Shown here piece by piece: positions 11,204-23,851 of a stretch of DNA of 64,000 nucleotides (within the stretch, counting starts at the first letter, position 1; every line of letters starts with the position of its first letter). Location: positions 60,527-124,526 of the forward strand of contig NW_004191777.1 of the NCBI RefSeq assembly GCF_000330505.1, written 5' to 3'. The translations under genes and the position numbers were made by a program. A model generated the notes under the pieces. That model was not told the DNA's origin. It saw only the letters and a list, made by a program, of their open reading frames with translations, and did not search any database. The stretch is from Entamoeba invadens IP1. Its lineage: Eukaryota; Evosea; Mastigamoebida; Endamoebidae.

Positions 11204-11208
11204 AGTTC
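11204..11208 (-). promoter_or_regulatory. GAACT core-promoter motif
   Basis: GAACT on the minus strand 21 nt upstream of the Vps11-like ATG. It matches the GAAC element described for Entamoeba core promoters. Confidence 0.4.
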
Positions 11209-11336
11209 TTTTCGAGTTTGCTTGTTCCTCAAGAACAACTTTTTGTGTTATATTAAATGGCGTATATCATATACAATTCTATATACAAATATATTCTATT
11301 GTATATCTATAATATATAACACAATTACGATTTCAA

Positions 11337-13552
11337 TTATTTGCCCAGCTTTAACACAACCTCATCCTTCAAGAATTCAATATCCGAAACAACTTTTGTC
11401 TGGAAATTCGGTTCTTTCAAACTTTCGACAAATTCGTCTTCAATTGCTTTCAACGCAAGGCTCTCTTCTTCGACAATTTCTTTTTGAAACTCGTCACTGA
11501 AGTACTTCTTGACAAGAAGGTTGATGTCTTTATTCAACTTTTCAGAGACATCAGTGATCTTCCCCAACTCCTTCCCCTTCTTCACTACAGGTGAAGGTGG
11601 AAGTGGTTTCTTTCTTGGGTCTTTTCCTTTTGGTGGCGTAGGGAGTGGTTTCGCCACAGAAACTCCTTCCATCTCCTCAGCTTTCGATGACATATATTTT
11701 CGTACAGTAAGTCGGAAGAATTGAACTATTTGTGTCCGAATGCTTTTCATCTCTGTTGCGAAGTCGTCTTGGATCATTGTAAATTCCTCATTTGATTTCA
11801 TCTAGTTTTAAATACCATGAATTTAATTATTAAAAAACAAACAAATCCAGTTGTCAACAATTCCATCATCCTCACAAGAAATTGGACAGACTGATGCACA
11901 CAAATACATCTCCAACAATAATCGTCTGGTACATCAGACGCTATCAAATTGACAAAGTAATACATCTTCATATTCTCCACCCACGCTCGAAACACTTGAT
12001 TCGCCTTTTCAAACACCATCTCATTGACTCCTCCTTCGTTCAACGAAAACCCTTCCAAAAACGAGCTTATAAACAGACAAACGTTATCCAATGAAGCTAT
12101 GATCATGTAATTCTCTCCTTGATATCTCATGACCTGTTCATTCACTTTTAATGTGCGACAAGAAACATCGTTGGGATTGATCAATTGCGTCAGTCCTTTC
12201 ACAAGTTCAATGACATTCATCGAATCAGTGAGCGCAACAAATTGTTCTATCTTAATGAATTTGAGCATATCGTCAAACCCACAGATATACAACGTACTAA
12301 AGTACATCTGGAAGAACGTTGTTCGAATCTTATTCACTTTATTAAATGTGCCTTTCACAACTCCTTGTAATTCATCGATCATTGCAATGTACTTCTTCTC
12401 AAAAAGTTGATACTCATCCCTCTTCAAGTTTCGCAAATTGGCGTAACTCAGCATCAGCATGGCGTATTCGACAATGATGTCCTCAACCCTCTCCTTCACT
12501 TTGTTCATTTCTGTATCAATACCAATCACTCCCGCATTCTTTTTGACTTCGTCATATATCTCTTGCACCATCTCTACACGCACAACGATCTCTTCCAATT
12601 TATTCATCATGTTAAAAAAGTAGCTCATGAACTCGTTGATACTGAGTTTCATGATAAACTTCTTCAAGTTGACATTCTTCTCTAAAGTAAGTTCGCTGTC
12701 GCTTTGCTTTGTCATCATCAAATTTAAATACTCCTCTTTCTTTAGAAATTCGAGTGGTAAGCATCCATAGCACAGCTCGTGTTCGACTCCTTCAATACTT
12801 GTGATGTACTTTTCAACAAAATCTTCTTGTCCGTTCGACCTGATAACATTCTTGAAGAGCATCACAATCTGTGGGATAAGTTCTTTGAATTCTTCTCTGA
12901 CGTCCTTTCGACTGATGTTGTAAATGACTTCGTCGATCAACTGAATTCGTGTGAAGAGCTCAAACACAAATTTCTCGGGGTTCTTTAAAAACTTCTCCAG
13001 TCGCGCTTTCGTCTGTTTCAAGTATAATTCGTCTTTGCTCACACATCTAATGCCGGCTAACTTACAATCGATGATATCAAGTCCGTTGTTAATCAAATTG
13101 ATTGCTTCTTTGTATTCCTTTTCCTCTACAAGATCATCAACATCACTCACTATTTTAATAACATCATTGATCGCGTGCATTTTGTCCATCACACTTCTAA
13201 TGTTTTGATACTTCTGGTATTCTTTCATGTTCCCCGTCATCAACCATCGGACATTCTCTTGTGTCGCATGCAGTCTTTCCGACAATGCGCACATATCCTC
13301 TTTGATTTTCATAAACGAGTTTTGTAACGAGCTAACACTAGCAATCGAGTCGAGTAGTGTGAACTTCTCTTGGTCGATTTCTTTCATAATCATAGTGTCG
13401 ACTATTTCTCGGTAATTCGTTGCTCTGTCTCGTGCATATGGAAAATCTAATTGCTTCTCCTTTTCCTTTGCAGGGTCGTTCGTCTTTTTGCAGAATTTAA
13501 GAATGATGTCAAATGTACCTTTCGATGACATGTCGAGGGGGTGGTCCACCAT
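11337..13552 (-). CDS. Vps54-like GARP/EARP tether subunit, two exons
   Basis: Two minus-strand frames are one gene. Exon 1 is 13552-11843 and exon 2 is 11801-11337. They are separated by a 41-nt intron at 11802-11842 (GTTTGTTTTTT...ACTAG), joined in phase 0, giving 724 residues. The N-terminal region has the helical bundle of Vps54/syndetin tethers: a segment around SVSSLQNSFMKIKEDMCALS, then LHATQENVRWLM and EEKEYKEAINLINNGLDII, which resembles the first helices after the Vps54 coiled coil. It should tether endosome-derived vesicles at the trans-Golgi. Syndetin (VPS50) or another CATCHR protein is possible. A Pro-rich linker (KPLPTPPKGKDPRKK) lies in exon 2. Confidence 0.6.
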
Positions 13553-13628
13553 AGTCTGTCTGTCAGTTTGTCTTTATATGACTACCACAAAACTCGTAAT
13601 AATAGTTGTTCTATAACACATTTATAGT

Positions 13629-13976
13629 TTAACAAACATCTCCAAACTCGTTTTGCATGATTTCCTCGAAGATATCAGTTTTCTCTTTAGTCACCTCGCC
13701 ACCGGTAGTTTCCGCAAATTTAGTGAAAATCGAGACTTCTTTGTTTACTGGTTTTACTGTGTAAAGTTCGGGAATGTCTCTTTCAGCTTGGGAATAGTCA
13801 TGCACATTTCCAATGTTTTTTGGCTCGTTCATGGGAGTGTCAGGGACTTTCTGAGAGCTAGACATCATAGTGGGGAGCAATGTTCTTACCTTTTTCTTCT
13901 CTGCGTGTTCCGAAAAACTGTATAGCTTTTCTGCAAATTTGTAAACTTTAGGTTGGATTGGGTCTGGTGCCTCCAT
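13629..13976 (-). CDS. Hypothetical protein, 115 aa
   Basis: Single-exon frame with an ATG at 13976, in the 76-bp-spaced shadow of the Vps54-like gene start. The protein is soluble and mixed-charge (MEAPDPIQPKVYKFAEKLYS). It has no signal peptide, membrane segment or motif I recognise. Codon usage resembles neighbouring genes and there is no competing frame, so it is probably real. Confidence 0.5.
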   Translation of the reverse strand: MEAPDPIQPKVYKFAEKLYSFSEHAEKKKVRTLLPTMMSSSQKVPDTPMNEPKNIGNVHDYSQAERDIPELYTVKPVNKEVSIFTKFAETTGGEVTKEKTDIFEEIMQNEFGDVC

Positions 13977-14137
13977 TGATATTTCCAGTTTTATTTCGAA
14001 GAAAAAAGTCGATTTTGTTCGCTATTAAATAGTTTATTTTTAATTTTGGAATTATTAAATATCAATTGAACGAATAATGGATCGAACTGAAAACACTTTG
14101 AGGGATTCAAACTAAAGATACGTCTCAATTATACAAA

Positions 14138-14697
14138 TCACTTTGAAGGAATCTCTGATGCTTGTTGGAGGAGAATAGGGACAAGAAACTCCTCCTTTTT
14201 AACGGCAGTGGAAGTCGTGGGCTTCATCGAGTTTTTGATTACATTGAGTTGTTCTTTGGCGGACCTGTGTTGTGACTTTAATTATAAGGTAAATACATCA
14301 ATATTACAAACATATTTAAACTAAAAAAAGATGTGTCTTCTTTCGCTGGTATTTCTTGTTGTTGTGGTGTTGATGAAACGGCTCTAAGTGTCAATTATAT
14401 CCTTAACTTGTATTTTAGAACAAACTTTTTGTCAAAGCCAAACAATTCTGTGTCTTGTGGAAAACAACCAAAGTCTTGAACATGTGGGGTAAAGTAAACT
14501 TCAGGAAGACACATGTCAACATTCACGCCATAAGTTCGGGAGTCGGGGAGGGGTAATCGATATGATATCTCCATTGAAGTGGGTTTATAATTGGTCAGAT
14601 CTTCCTGTTCACTGTTTATTTGTAAATGGCGACATTCGACGGGTATTCGTGGGAGTTTGTAAGACAGTCCTCTTGTTGTTATATATCCTTTCATCAT
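14138..14697 (-). CDS. Hypothetical protein, three exons, 156 aa
   Basis: Exon 1 (14697-14426) starts with ATG and encodes MMKGYITTRGLSYKLPRIPV. Intron 1 is 14384-14425 (GTTTGTTC...CTTAG), exon 2 is 14383-14312, intron 2 is 14265-14311 (GTTTGTAA...CACAG), and exon 3 is 14264-14138, ending in TGA. All phases match and the spliced length is 471 nt. Exon 2/3 reads as Ser/Gln/Lys-rich text (AVSSTPQQQEIPAKED), ending in ASEIPSK. No known domain is recognised. The agreement of two canonical introns with one continuous frame is the main support. Confidence 0.6.
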
Positions 14698-15089
14698 TAG
14701 TTTTGAATTAGAAGTATAAAAAAACTAGATTCAAATTACAATGTTATTCTTTTTTAATTATTAGTAATATTATAATATTTAACTATATTTGTTTAAGTAT
14801 TTTTGTATCTTAAATAATTTAATTAAACTAATTATATTTAGTTAGAAAGCAATTAATTGGAATATAGTATAGAAATTATATTTTAAATTATAAACAACAA
14901 ATATATTTATGATTAGGATACTCATAAATATATTATAATTTATAGTTAAATAATCATTAAAAATAGAATAAATAACTTTTTCATATAAACAAGTTAGCAG
15001 GAAAAAGCTGTACTTTTTTCTGCAAACTCCAACTACAATTTCCAGTATAGTAAAGTTTAATAATAATTTAATTTGAAAATCACCACCAT
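14698..15089. other. AT-rich intergenic region
   Basis: 392 bp of AT-rich spacer between the start of the three-exon gene and the end of the transmembrane kinase gene. No supported feature was seen. Confidence 0.6.
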
Positions 15090-18000
15090 TCAATTATTTG
15101 TTTGATATATTTTGTTGAGTTTATCTACGACACTATCCATATCAGGTCTTTCTCTGGGGTCTTGTTTCCACATCTCTTCAATTAAACCTTTCTGTTCTCC
15201 ATCTTCCAATTCAATTGCTGGTCGTTCTCCTCTGGAAATCAAATTTGTGATATCCCAACTGTATGGAAACAGCTTTTCATCGAACGGGTCTTTCCATGTC
15301 AAACACTCCAAAACGGTAATTGCAAATGAATACACGTCTGCTGAAAGTGTATACTTTTCAACATTTGTGATTTCAGGTGCCATGTACTTTGGTGTTCCAA
15401 TACCCTTTGTATACATCATGTTATCACACAGACTGTTAACATTCTCGACGCTCCAAAATCAGTCATTTCCCATTGACTTCGTCGTTAAAATCAAGTGAAG
15501 TTACAAGTGTGTTGTCTGACTTGATGTCTCTATGAAGAGTGTTATTTGCGTGTAAATACTGAATTCCCTTGGCAGTGTCCAACATCAGTTTAATTCGCAT
15601 TTTCATGATAACTTCGTCAGACTTTTTATGTTTCATCAGGTCTTGCAGACTGCCATACTTGGCCAATTCAGTGACCATACATATCCGATTTGGTATGAAA
15701 CACGCACCATAGAATCTTATGACGTATGGACTCACAAACTTGGCCAACATCGCAACTTCCTTTCTGAATTCGTCCATCTTTTTATCCATCTGTTTCTCAG
15801 CCGCTGTTTTGTCTCTTGTTGTCATCGAAGAGTTGTTAGTCGTGTTATTTTTAGGGATATTTTTTGTTGCGTTCTTTGTCAAATTTCGACTTGAACTTTC
15901 AACGGTTGAATTCATTGTAAAACCTTTTGCTCCTAATTTTGCGACAACCATTTCCTTCATTTCTTTGATGGCAACAACGTTTCCTCGATATGTTCCTTTG
16001 TACACAATCCCAAAACTTCCTTCTCCAAGTTTTCGCTCTTTCTTCAACTCGTCCGGGTCAAGTGCTGTCGACATTTCCGACGCAAATTTGACTGGGATTT
16101 TAATCTCTGAAATTTTGCCTTTGTTGATGTTTAAGACTGAACAAGTGATGTCAACAGTCTTCTCAAGTGTACACAGCGGATGAACAGTCACTGTAAATTC
16201 AACAGCACGACCTTTCTTGATACACACTGGGATGGAAGGTCCAACATTCAACTCAAATTTTTCTTCGTCGTTTTGTGTTATGAATTGAATTTTTAAAAGA
16301 GATGCTCTGTCGTTACCAATCATAAATTTACAGTCGCTGTCTTTTTGAACTGCAATTTCGTTTTCAAAATGTATTTCTTGTGTTGAACACAAAATGCGTT
16401 CTTTTTGAGTACCAAGATATACCATCTCAACTCCTTTCTTTTTTAAATCTTTCAACAAAAATTCATTCACAAGTGACTTCTTCAACTTCTCTTCTTTTCT
16501 GTAATGGATGTAGAAAAGTATACAACTTATTGTTATAATGATAATAACAACCATTAAAATACAAAAGATGATTGGAAGTATAATTGAGAGTACATTTGTC
16601 TTGTGGACACACTCGTCTCCATTTGGTCCAACTTTGTTGCTTCCATTGCATTCACTGCATTTCTGAGTTTTTGAATCATATGATTTACAATTTACAATTG
16701 AATTCCATTTCACACATTGCGAAGTTTTGGATATCAAAACGTATTGATCTACACATGTCGAACATGTGTTATTGTTTGTACACGTTGCACATAAGTCATT
16801 GCATTTTGAGCATTTGTAATATTTGTTTTGATAATACCCATCGTAACACACAGCACACCCATACTCTGAAACCCATTCACAATTTTCAAGTGTTGTTATT
16901 GTGACACATTTCTTATCTTCTATCGTTGTAAATTCGACGTCTTCGTAATACCCACCTTTCACATTGCATTTTACACAATTTGAAATGTTTCCAACACAAC
17001 TCAGACACTTTTCGTCACATTTCACACAATCTGTATTGATGAGGATGTACCCCTCGTTGCATGTAGCACAATCGACACCACTTGGTAAGAACAGTTTGCA
17101 CTTTTCAGCAAGTTCACCAACATAAATACAGTCGTTACTTGTCGTGTCAAAATAATACCCAAAAGCACATGTAACACAACTTCCTGCATTTTTAGAACAA
17201 TTGAGTACTTCTTATCACATGGAAGACATTCAGTGCCACTCAGATAATGCCCATCATAGCACTTGGCACACCCCGTGTTGCTATTTTTTTGCAATAAATT
17301 GTCTTTATTTCAGTGTTACAAATTGATTCACCTTCATTGGACGTTCCAAGTGAGATTTGTGAATCACACTGGAGGCAATCGCCTGATGATGAATATGAGC
17401 ATTGCGTCGTTTCCATTGAAACACATTTTTGTTATCATCAAATTTGTACTTCTCTTCGCAAATTGCACATTTTGAAGTTGATAAGTCGACACTTTGGCAA
17501 TGCGCAGTAGACATATCAACACATTGCGTCTCACTCAAAATGTAGTTCTCTACACATAATGTACACTGCACCTCATTGTTTATTGTAATTACAATAGATT
17601 TGCAATGAATTTCACTTAACATTTTACATGAACCAAGTAATAGGTAATACCCTTCATTACACACAGTACATCCACTTGGTGTTGATACTAAACAATTTGA
17701 TAGTGAAACACAACTTCCATTTACCAGAGAAAACCCATTCGAACACACTTGACATGTAGTTGGTGTTGTGCAAGTCAGACAATTGTTACTACAGGACTCA
17801 CATTTTGGCGGATACTCTTTATTCAAAAAATATTTAGAATAACATTTTATACACAGTCCGTTCGATAACACCTCACATACAACATTCTCAGTCTTTAATG
17901 TAGCACGTGTTTTAGTCTGTGAAGGTTCGATGTATCCTTCACATTTATAAGTGTTGTCACTTTCTAAATAAAACGAGCATTTTTGTGTTCGTTCCATGTT

Positions 18001-21000
18001 GGAACAAATTCCATTTAAGTTTATTGAGTTGGAGCATTCCACACACCCAAACCCTTCTTGGTACTTCTGACAGTATTTGTGGTTCTCGTATGAAAGTTTT
18101 GCATCAGAACGAGCTGTGAACTCAAACGATTTTGTGTATTGGCAATTCGTTCCATTTGTACAAGTCGAACATCCCGTAGTACACTCGATTTTATATCCCT
18201 CACTGTCTATCAAATTTGTTGTTGTCACACACTTCTTGGTTTCTCGAGACTCAAACGCCATGCCACTTTGACAAGCAGAGCACTCCAAATTGTCAACATC
18301 AATTGTTGAATTGAGTTTGTAGTCACGTGAATAACACCCATAAAACAGATTAAAACACTTCATACTGAAACTTTCTGACACTTTGAACTCATCTGCTAAA
18401 ATGTCAACACAATTACCTTCAGTATCCAATATCTGTCGATTTGATTCGCAATTTGTTGCTTTTTTAATACTCATCGAAGTTGTTTTTGCAACACATTTGT
18501 TATTTACATCCAACACAAATCCAGTGGAACACAATATACAAGTTGTTGAATTGTCGCACAACTGGCACTCACTCAATGTAGTGTTACACTTTTGACACAC
18601 ACCATCTTCCAAATAAAATCTTTTTGACTCACAAACTTCAATGGTATTTTCTGTTGTTGAGCATTTTCCACTATTTTGGTGTTCATCAAAGCACAAATTG
18701 CACTTGTTGGTCATTTTGTCAAGAGTGTATGGCTCTTCACACATTTCACACATTCCATTAATATCACATTTAACACACTTTGTAATGTCACAATCTTGAG
18801 AACACATTTGAGTTGTTCCATTGTTGTACAAATTGAGTCCATCAGTGCATTTAGTGCACATCGTTTCATTTTCACACTCTGAACAACCAAACAGTGCATC
18901 ACACCCAACACATCGATTGTTCTTCAAAAAGTAGTGTGGCTGACAAGAAAATACTTTTTTCATTGTACACGTGGCAGATTTACTGAAAACATCACCACAC
19001 AATTTACACTCGTTGTCGAGGTAATACCCATCTTTGCATGCGTGACATTTCTTTGATGTCGACGAACATGTTTTACAGCCATTTATGGCAAGACATGACT
19101 TGCACTTTCCATCGTCTGGATAATATCCATCGACACAATGCAGGCACGTGAGTTCATCTGAGCAACTGATACACTTATTGAGACTTGAACATGACACACA
19201 CAAGTAGTTCTTTTTGAAATAATTTTGAGCACACAACAAACATTTATTAGGGGTTGTATTATCACACAAAGTACACCCATTGAAAATGGAACATGAAAAG
19301 CATTTAGTTGAGTCGGTGTTTTTCGTTGTGTTAGTTACACAAGTATTACAAGTACCATCTTGAGCACACACAAAGCAATTATCTACTAAACATTTACTGC
19401 ATTGTTTATTCGAGTCAATATAATGTCCTTCTATACAAGAAGTGCATTCATTTTTGGTACTTGTCTTACAACCAATAACAACATCACCACATGGCTTGCA
19501 TCGACCTTCAGACACCAAGTAATTCTTTTCACATAATGTGCACCTCTCTCCGACCCCTTGAAGGCACTTCGCTATTTTCACACATTCTCCTGCGTTGTTG
19601 ATAAACATATCCATACACTTTGTACACTCTTTTGTTGAAGTCTCGTTGTTTGTGAGATAATTGATGCATTCAGAACACCCATTTATAAACGTGCACTCGT
19701 GACATGATATTTCTGGATAATGTGACGGTTTACAAATAGAACAGATCGTTTGATTAAAGTTGTTCAAAGTTACAACACCACATTTTCACAATTGTCATAG
19801 ATTTCTTCACATCTCAGACACACACTTTCATAGTGGTAATATCCTTCTTCACAAATATCACATCCCTTGGTTGTAAAAGTAGTGCAATTGACGTCAATAG
19901 AACTGACATAGAACTTTCTGAATTTGATCACATTTTCAGTTGTCTCCGTTTGCGTCTTAATGCAACTTTTTCCTATTTTAACATACAAATCATCACAAAC
20001 AACACATTCGTTGTTTTCTACAACTTTGCATCCTTCTACAGTAACACATTTCCCCAACATCAAAACTTGAATCTGATTTGGGCAGTTATAACAGAGTCCA
20101 CTCATATACTCACACCCAAGTGAGCCACACCCTTCGCATGTCACACACTTGTTTTCTTCAACCCAATACCCATTTTCACATGAATCACAATGTGGTGAGA
20201 TGTCAGTAGAACTACATGTTGTGCACTTCTCATCAATTGTTGAACACTTCTCACAAACTCCATTGTTGAGATAATACCCGTTGGTGCATGTTGTACATAT
20301 ATTCAAGTCACATGAAACGCAATTTCTTGTGAGACAACTAACACAANNNNNNNNNNNNNNNNNNNNNNNNNNNNNNNNNNNNNNNNNNNNNNNNNNNNNN
20401 NNNNNNNNNNNNNNNNNNNNNNNNNNNNNNNNNNNNNNNNNNNNNNCACGTGTTATTATTGTTTAGATAAAACCCCGTTTGGCACTCCAGACATTCAAAT
20501 TCTGTGCATTTGAAACAACCAGTTATGGTACATGGCAAACATGTGTCATCTTTCAAGTAAAACCCATCTTTACATTCAGTACAAACTGTAGCACTAGTAC
20601 ACAACGTACAGTTTTCGTTGCACTTATTACAATCGTTTCCACTAACATAATACCCCAACTCTAACTCACAAAATCCACACTTCATTTTTTCAGAATCGTA
20701 TTTGTAATTAGCACTACAAGCCGTGCATTTATTAATATCACATTGGTAGCACTCTCCATAGTACTGACACGTCTGGCATTGTCCACCCTTTAATAAAAAG
20801 CCGGGTTCACACTCCTGACAAGTTGTCCAATCAGTACACACTTTACAATCAGGCACTTGATATATGCATTGTGGAATACAATTGAGAGTGGGTGTTAAAT
20901 CTGCCATTTCGTTTGGTCCACATGAAGAACAATAATCACTAGTATTATGTGAATATGGTCCACAGTCAGGTCTTTGTATTTGTTGAACCCCTCCACAATC

Positions 21001-21888
21001 TTCATATTCCCCATTCAAATAATAAATATAATATATATAATCCTTTCCTAAACACCCACTTGGTTTTGTATTCATGAGAATAGATTGAACATAATTTGTG
21101 TTCACATCCATTGTGTCTTTTATCGTTTCTAATCGATTATTAACAGTGATAAACGTTAAACGTGTATCATAAAACCCGGACAAATCTATATATCTAACAT
21201 TCATTGATGTTATATTTGTTAATGAAGTGCACCCAGATAACATCTGGTATGTTACAGCATCTAAAGACTTTAAATCGATGCTTGTTAGTCCTTTAAGATT
21301 TGAAAATGCATTTACATCCACAGCATGCAAACCACCTGGAAAAAATAGCTTTTTGATATTATTATTGTTGGCAATACCATATGGACAAACATCGAGTGGT
21401 TGATATCCAAATTTGATTTGAGAAACCGAGGAATAATCAAAGCAATGATCACTGATTGAAATTATTGATTCCATTCCAATAACACTCACTAAGTATGTTG
21501 TATATAGAAATAAGTTACTTGTAGTAGCAACCATGTTTGTCAGGTTTATGGTGCGAATTTTCGAATAAGCAAAACAATAAGGATACATATATCGCCAACC
21601 ACCCAATGATATGACACTCTCAACACTGGATGAACGAAATGTTGATTCTTCTAACATAACTGGAGTAGTGCTCATAAAAGTTACAGATTTGATAACATTA
21701 TTCGAATAAAATAAAGACACTTGTGTTGATTTACACACGGCATTGACGATATAATCTTGACATGTGTCTTTGACTGAAGAAATGTCTGTTGTCGAAAGAA
21801 TTGTTGTTATACATGTTACTTGACAACGAGTAGAAGAATAGGAATGTACAAACATCAGAAACCAAACAACTGAGTAAAGAGAATTCAT
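15090..21888 (-). CDS. Transmembrane kinase (TMK): BspA-type LRR + CXXC ectodomain + TKL kinase; frameshifted, possible pseudogene
   Basis: One gene of about 2,270 residues. It has an ATG at 21888, a signal peptide (MNSLYSVVWFLMFVHSYSS) and ~290 residues of LRR_5-type repeats. Over 1,300 residues of CXXC repeats follow, of the kind shared by Entamoeba TMKs and the Gal/GalNAc-lectin intermediate subunit. One membrane span (SIILPIIFCILMVVIIIITI) leads to a kinase domain with GEGSFG, VAIKEM, HRDIKSDN and APE. The substrate and ligand are unknown; such proteins are thought to sense the surface environment. The frame breaks six times, near 19785, 17428, 17287, 17211, 15467 and 15442. Each break is repaired by one extra A on the coding strand in an A run; two flank the DFG motif. 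A 100-N gap also interrupts the CXXC region. Assembly error is likelier than decay, because sequence is conserved across each break. Confidence 0.8.
20347..20446. other. Assembly gap (100 N)
   Basis: A run of exactly 100 N inside the CXXC repeat region of the kinase gene. Its true length is unknown and the reading frame cannot be followed across it. The repetitive Cys-rich coding sequence is a plausible cause. Confidence 0.98.
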
Positions 21889-21957
21889 TTAATCTTAAAT
21901 AAATGTGAATTTAATTTATTTAATTTCAGTTGAATTATTCATTTGTATTTTGTTTTT

Positions 21958-21983
21958 AAAAACTACACAAAAGTGTAGTTTTT
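21958..21983. repeat. Perfect short hairpin upstream of the TMK gene
   Basis: AAAAACTACAC, loop AAAA, then GTGTAGTTTTT: an 11-bp perfect inverted repeat about 70 nt upstream of the kinase ATG. A function is not evident. Confidence 0.6.
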
Positions 21984-22695
21984 ATGAAATAGTTTTTTTG
22001 TTAATTAATACTAATAATTTTTTTCTTATATACTAATAATATATATTAAATAGTATAGTTTATTTATTAATTAGTAAAACTTACATATTATATAAAAATT
22101 AATAATTATAAAAATTAAAATTAACATTAAAAGTTATTGTTATAAAAATATAGCCAGTCAAAAAACTTCATATTTTCGGTCGTTTTTATATAAAAATGTT
22201 CTTAAATCACGGGAAACAATGAAAACATTAAAACCTTCTGTCTGTTTATTCACTATAAAAACTAAATTGTTAATTTATAATATTTTAATTACGATCCAAT
22301 TTTTTATAGTATAGTTGTAAATAAAGATTAGTTAAATATAAAACAATAAAATAAATTGATATATCAATAACAAATAATAAGTTTTTATTATAAAAGAAAA
22401 ATTATTTTTTATTCTTGTTTACATCACCCATTTTCTTTTGGGTAGTTTGATTGTCACAAATATTTTTTATCAGAACACAAAATTATTATTTCAGTCTTAT
22501 TTTATTCGAAATAATAATATCAACTTGATATAAATTTACTTTGGTAATTACGGGTGGGATAGTTTAACCAAAGCAATTTTAATAAAATACAATTGTTTTA
22601 TAGTAAAAAGCGCTTACATGCCAATTATGAAGATTTGGTAAAGAAAATAGAAGAAAAAAGTTAGATAGTATTGAAGAAAAAAGAGGAGCTTCGAA

Positions 22696-22700
22696 GAACT
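22696..22700 (+). promoter_or_regulatory. GAACT core-promoter motif
   Basis: GAACT 17 nt upstream of the DHHC-protein ATG, inside GAAGAACTTTAAAAATT. Confidence 0.4.
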
Positions 22701-22716
22701 TTAAAAATTAAAATAT

Positions 22717-23739
22717 ATGTGCGAGGAAGAGAGTAAAACAAAAGAAGGCGGGAAGGAATTTGAAATATATTGTCCGATCAATCGTCCCGTGTGTGAGGAG
22801 GGATATGAGATAGAGGATGTTGAATTATCCGACCATCTCTACATAGTAGTTTCGAAAGTGCTTATGTATAGTGTATTTGTGTTAACTGCTATCGGGACTG
22901 TTCAGACGTATTTTGGCCGAAGTGTTTTCATGACCATTTTTGGACTGATTTCATTTGCTCTTTTCCTTTTACTGACATATTGTCATTATAAAGCGATCCA
23001 CACATCTCCGGGTGTTGTCAAAAACTATGTACCCAATTACCCTGAACAAGAGTTACAAGATGCAATCAATCGCGTGAATATAGGTATTAAAAAGGATTGT
23101 AAAATATATGACATATGTTATCCTGTGAGGTGGTGTCCTGTGTGTAATAGCTTCAGACCACCCCGTTCGTATCATTGTAAAAAGTGTGGGTGTTGTGTTG
23201 AGAAGCGAGATCATCATTGTCCTTGGGTTAATAGTTGTGTAGGGAAGAATAACATGAAATTTTTCCTTCAGTTCATGTTCTACGCGTCGATCACACTCTT
23301 CTTTGCAATAATTATCAACGGGTCATCCCTCTTCCATGCCATTACGAATATGGTTTGTATTTTTTACAATTCTCTTTAACTTCAACAAGTTGTGTAGAGA
23401 GACGTATTAATTATTTAGAACACACAGAGTGGATTCAAATGGTCTGTTGTAACTGTCATAGTACCATGTGCAGTGGGTACCGCTGTATCTCTTGCTTTAT
23501 TCACCGGGATATTTCTTCTCTTTTTGAACTATGTCTTTGTCATAGGTCGCAATGAAACATCGATGGAGTCCATAGAGATCTCCAAACTAGCTTTCATGAA
23601 CTCTGTTTCACGAGATGTAGTAAAAGAGAGGTTACCAAAATACACAAAAGGTGCATGGAACAATTTTAAGGAGGTCTTAGGTCCCACACCGATCGACTGG
23701 TTTATACCGACTCATCGAACACTTACACTTCAACACTGA
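22717..23739 (+). CDS. DHHC-type palmitoyltransferase, two exons
   Basis: 318 residues. Exon 1 is 22717-23352; an intron at 23353-23418 (GTTTGTAT...TTTAG) joins in phase 0 to exon 2 at 23419-23739. The cysteine-rich domain at about residues 137-185 reads CPVCNSFRPPRSYHCKKCG and contains DHHCPWVNSCVG, so the catalytic DHHC is intact. Four membrane segments are visible, two before and two after the cysteine-rich domain; the second post-DHHC one (VVTVIVPCAVGTAVSLALFTG) is only complete after splicing. It transfers palmitate to cysteines of membrane-associated proteins on Golgi, ER or plasma membrane. The C-terminus keeps the PTPIDWFIP tail typical of the family. Confidence 0.92.
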
Positions 23740-23824
23740 TATTTTTTGTATTTTACAAAAATCAACTTTTTGTTTTGTTTGGTATTGCAGCAATAATTTC
23801 TAGTAAAAATAATAAAACTCGAAA

Positions 23825-23829
23825 GAACT
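23825..23829 (+). promoter_or_regulatory. GAACT core-promoter motif
   Basis: GAACT 23 nt upstream of the start of the Moco-sulfurase-like gene, in GAAAGAACTGG. Confidence 0.4.
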
Positions 23830-23851
23830 GGAAAAGCTCATATTTTTATTA

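Larger units (their letters stand above)
21889..22716. other. AT-rich divergent intergenic region
   Basis: 828 bp between the divergent kinase and DHHC genes. It holds a perfect 11-bp hairpin (listed separately) and a GAACT motif near the DHHC start. Otherwise it is A/T-rich with no coding signal. Confidence 0.6.

Noticed and set aside
17022..19767. Several separate Cys-rich genes in 15-20 kb
   Set aside because: They are frames of one transmembrane kinase split by one-base breaks; the CXXC spacing continues across each break.
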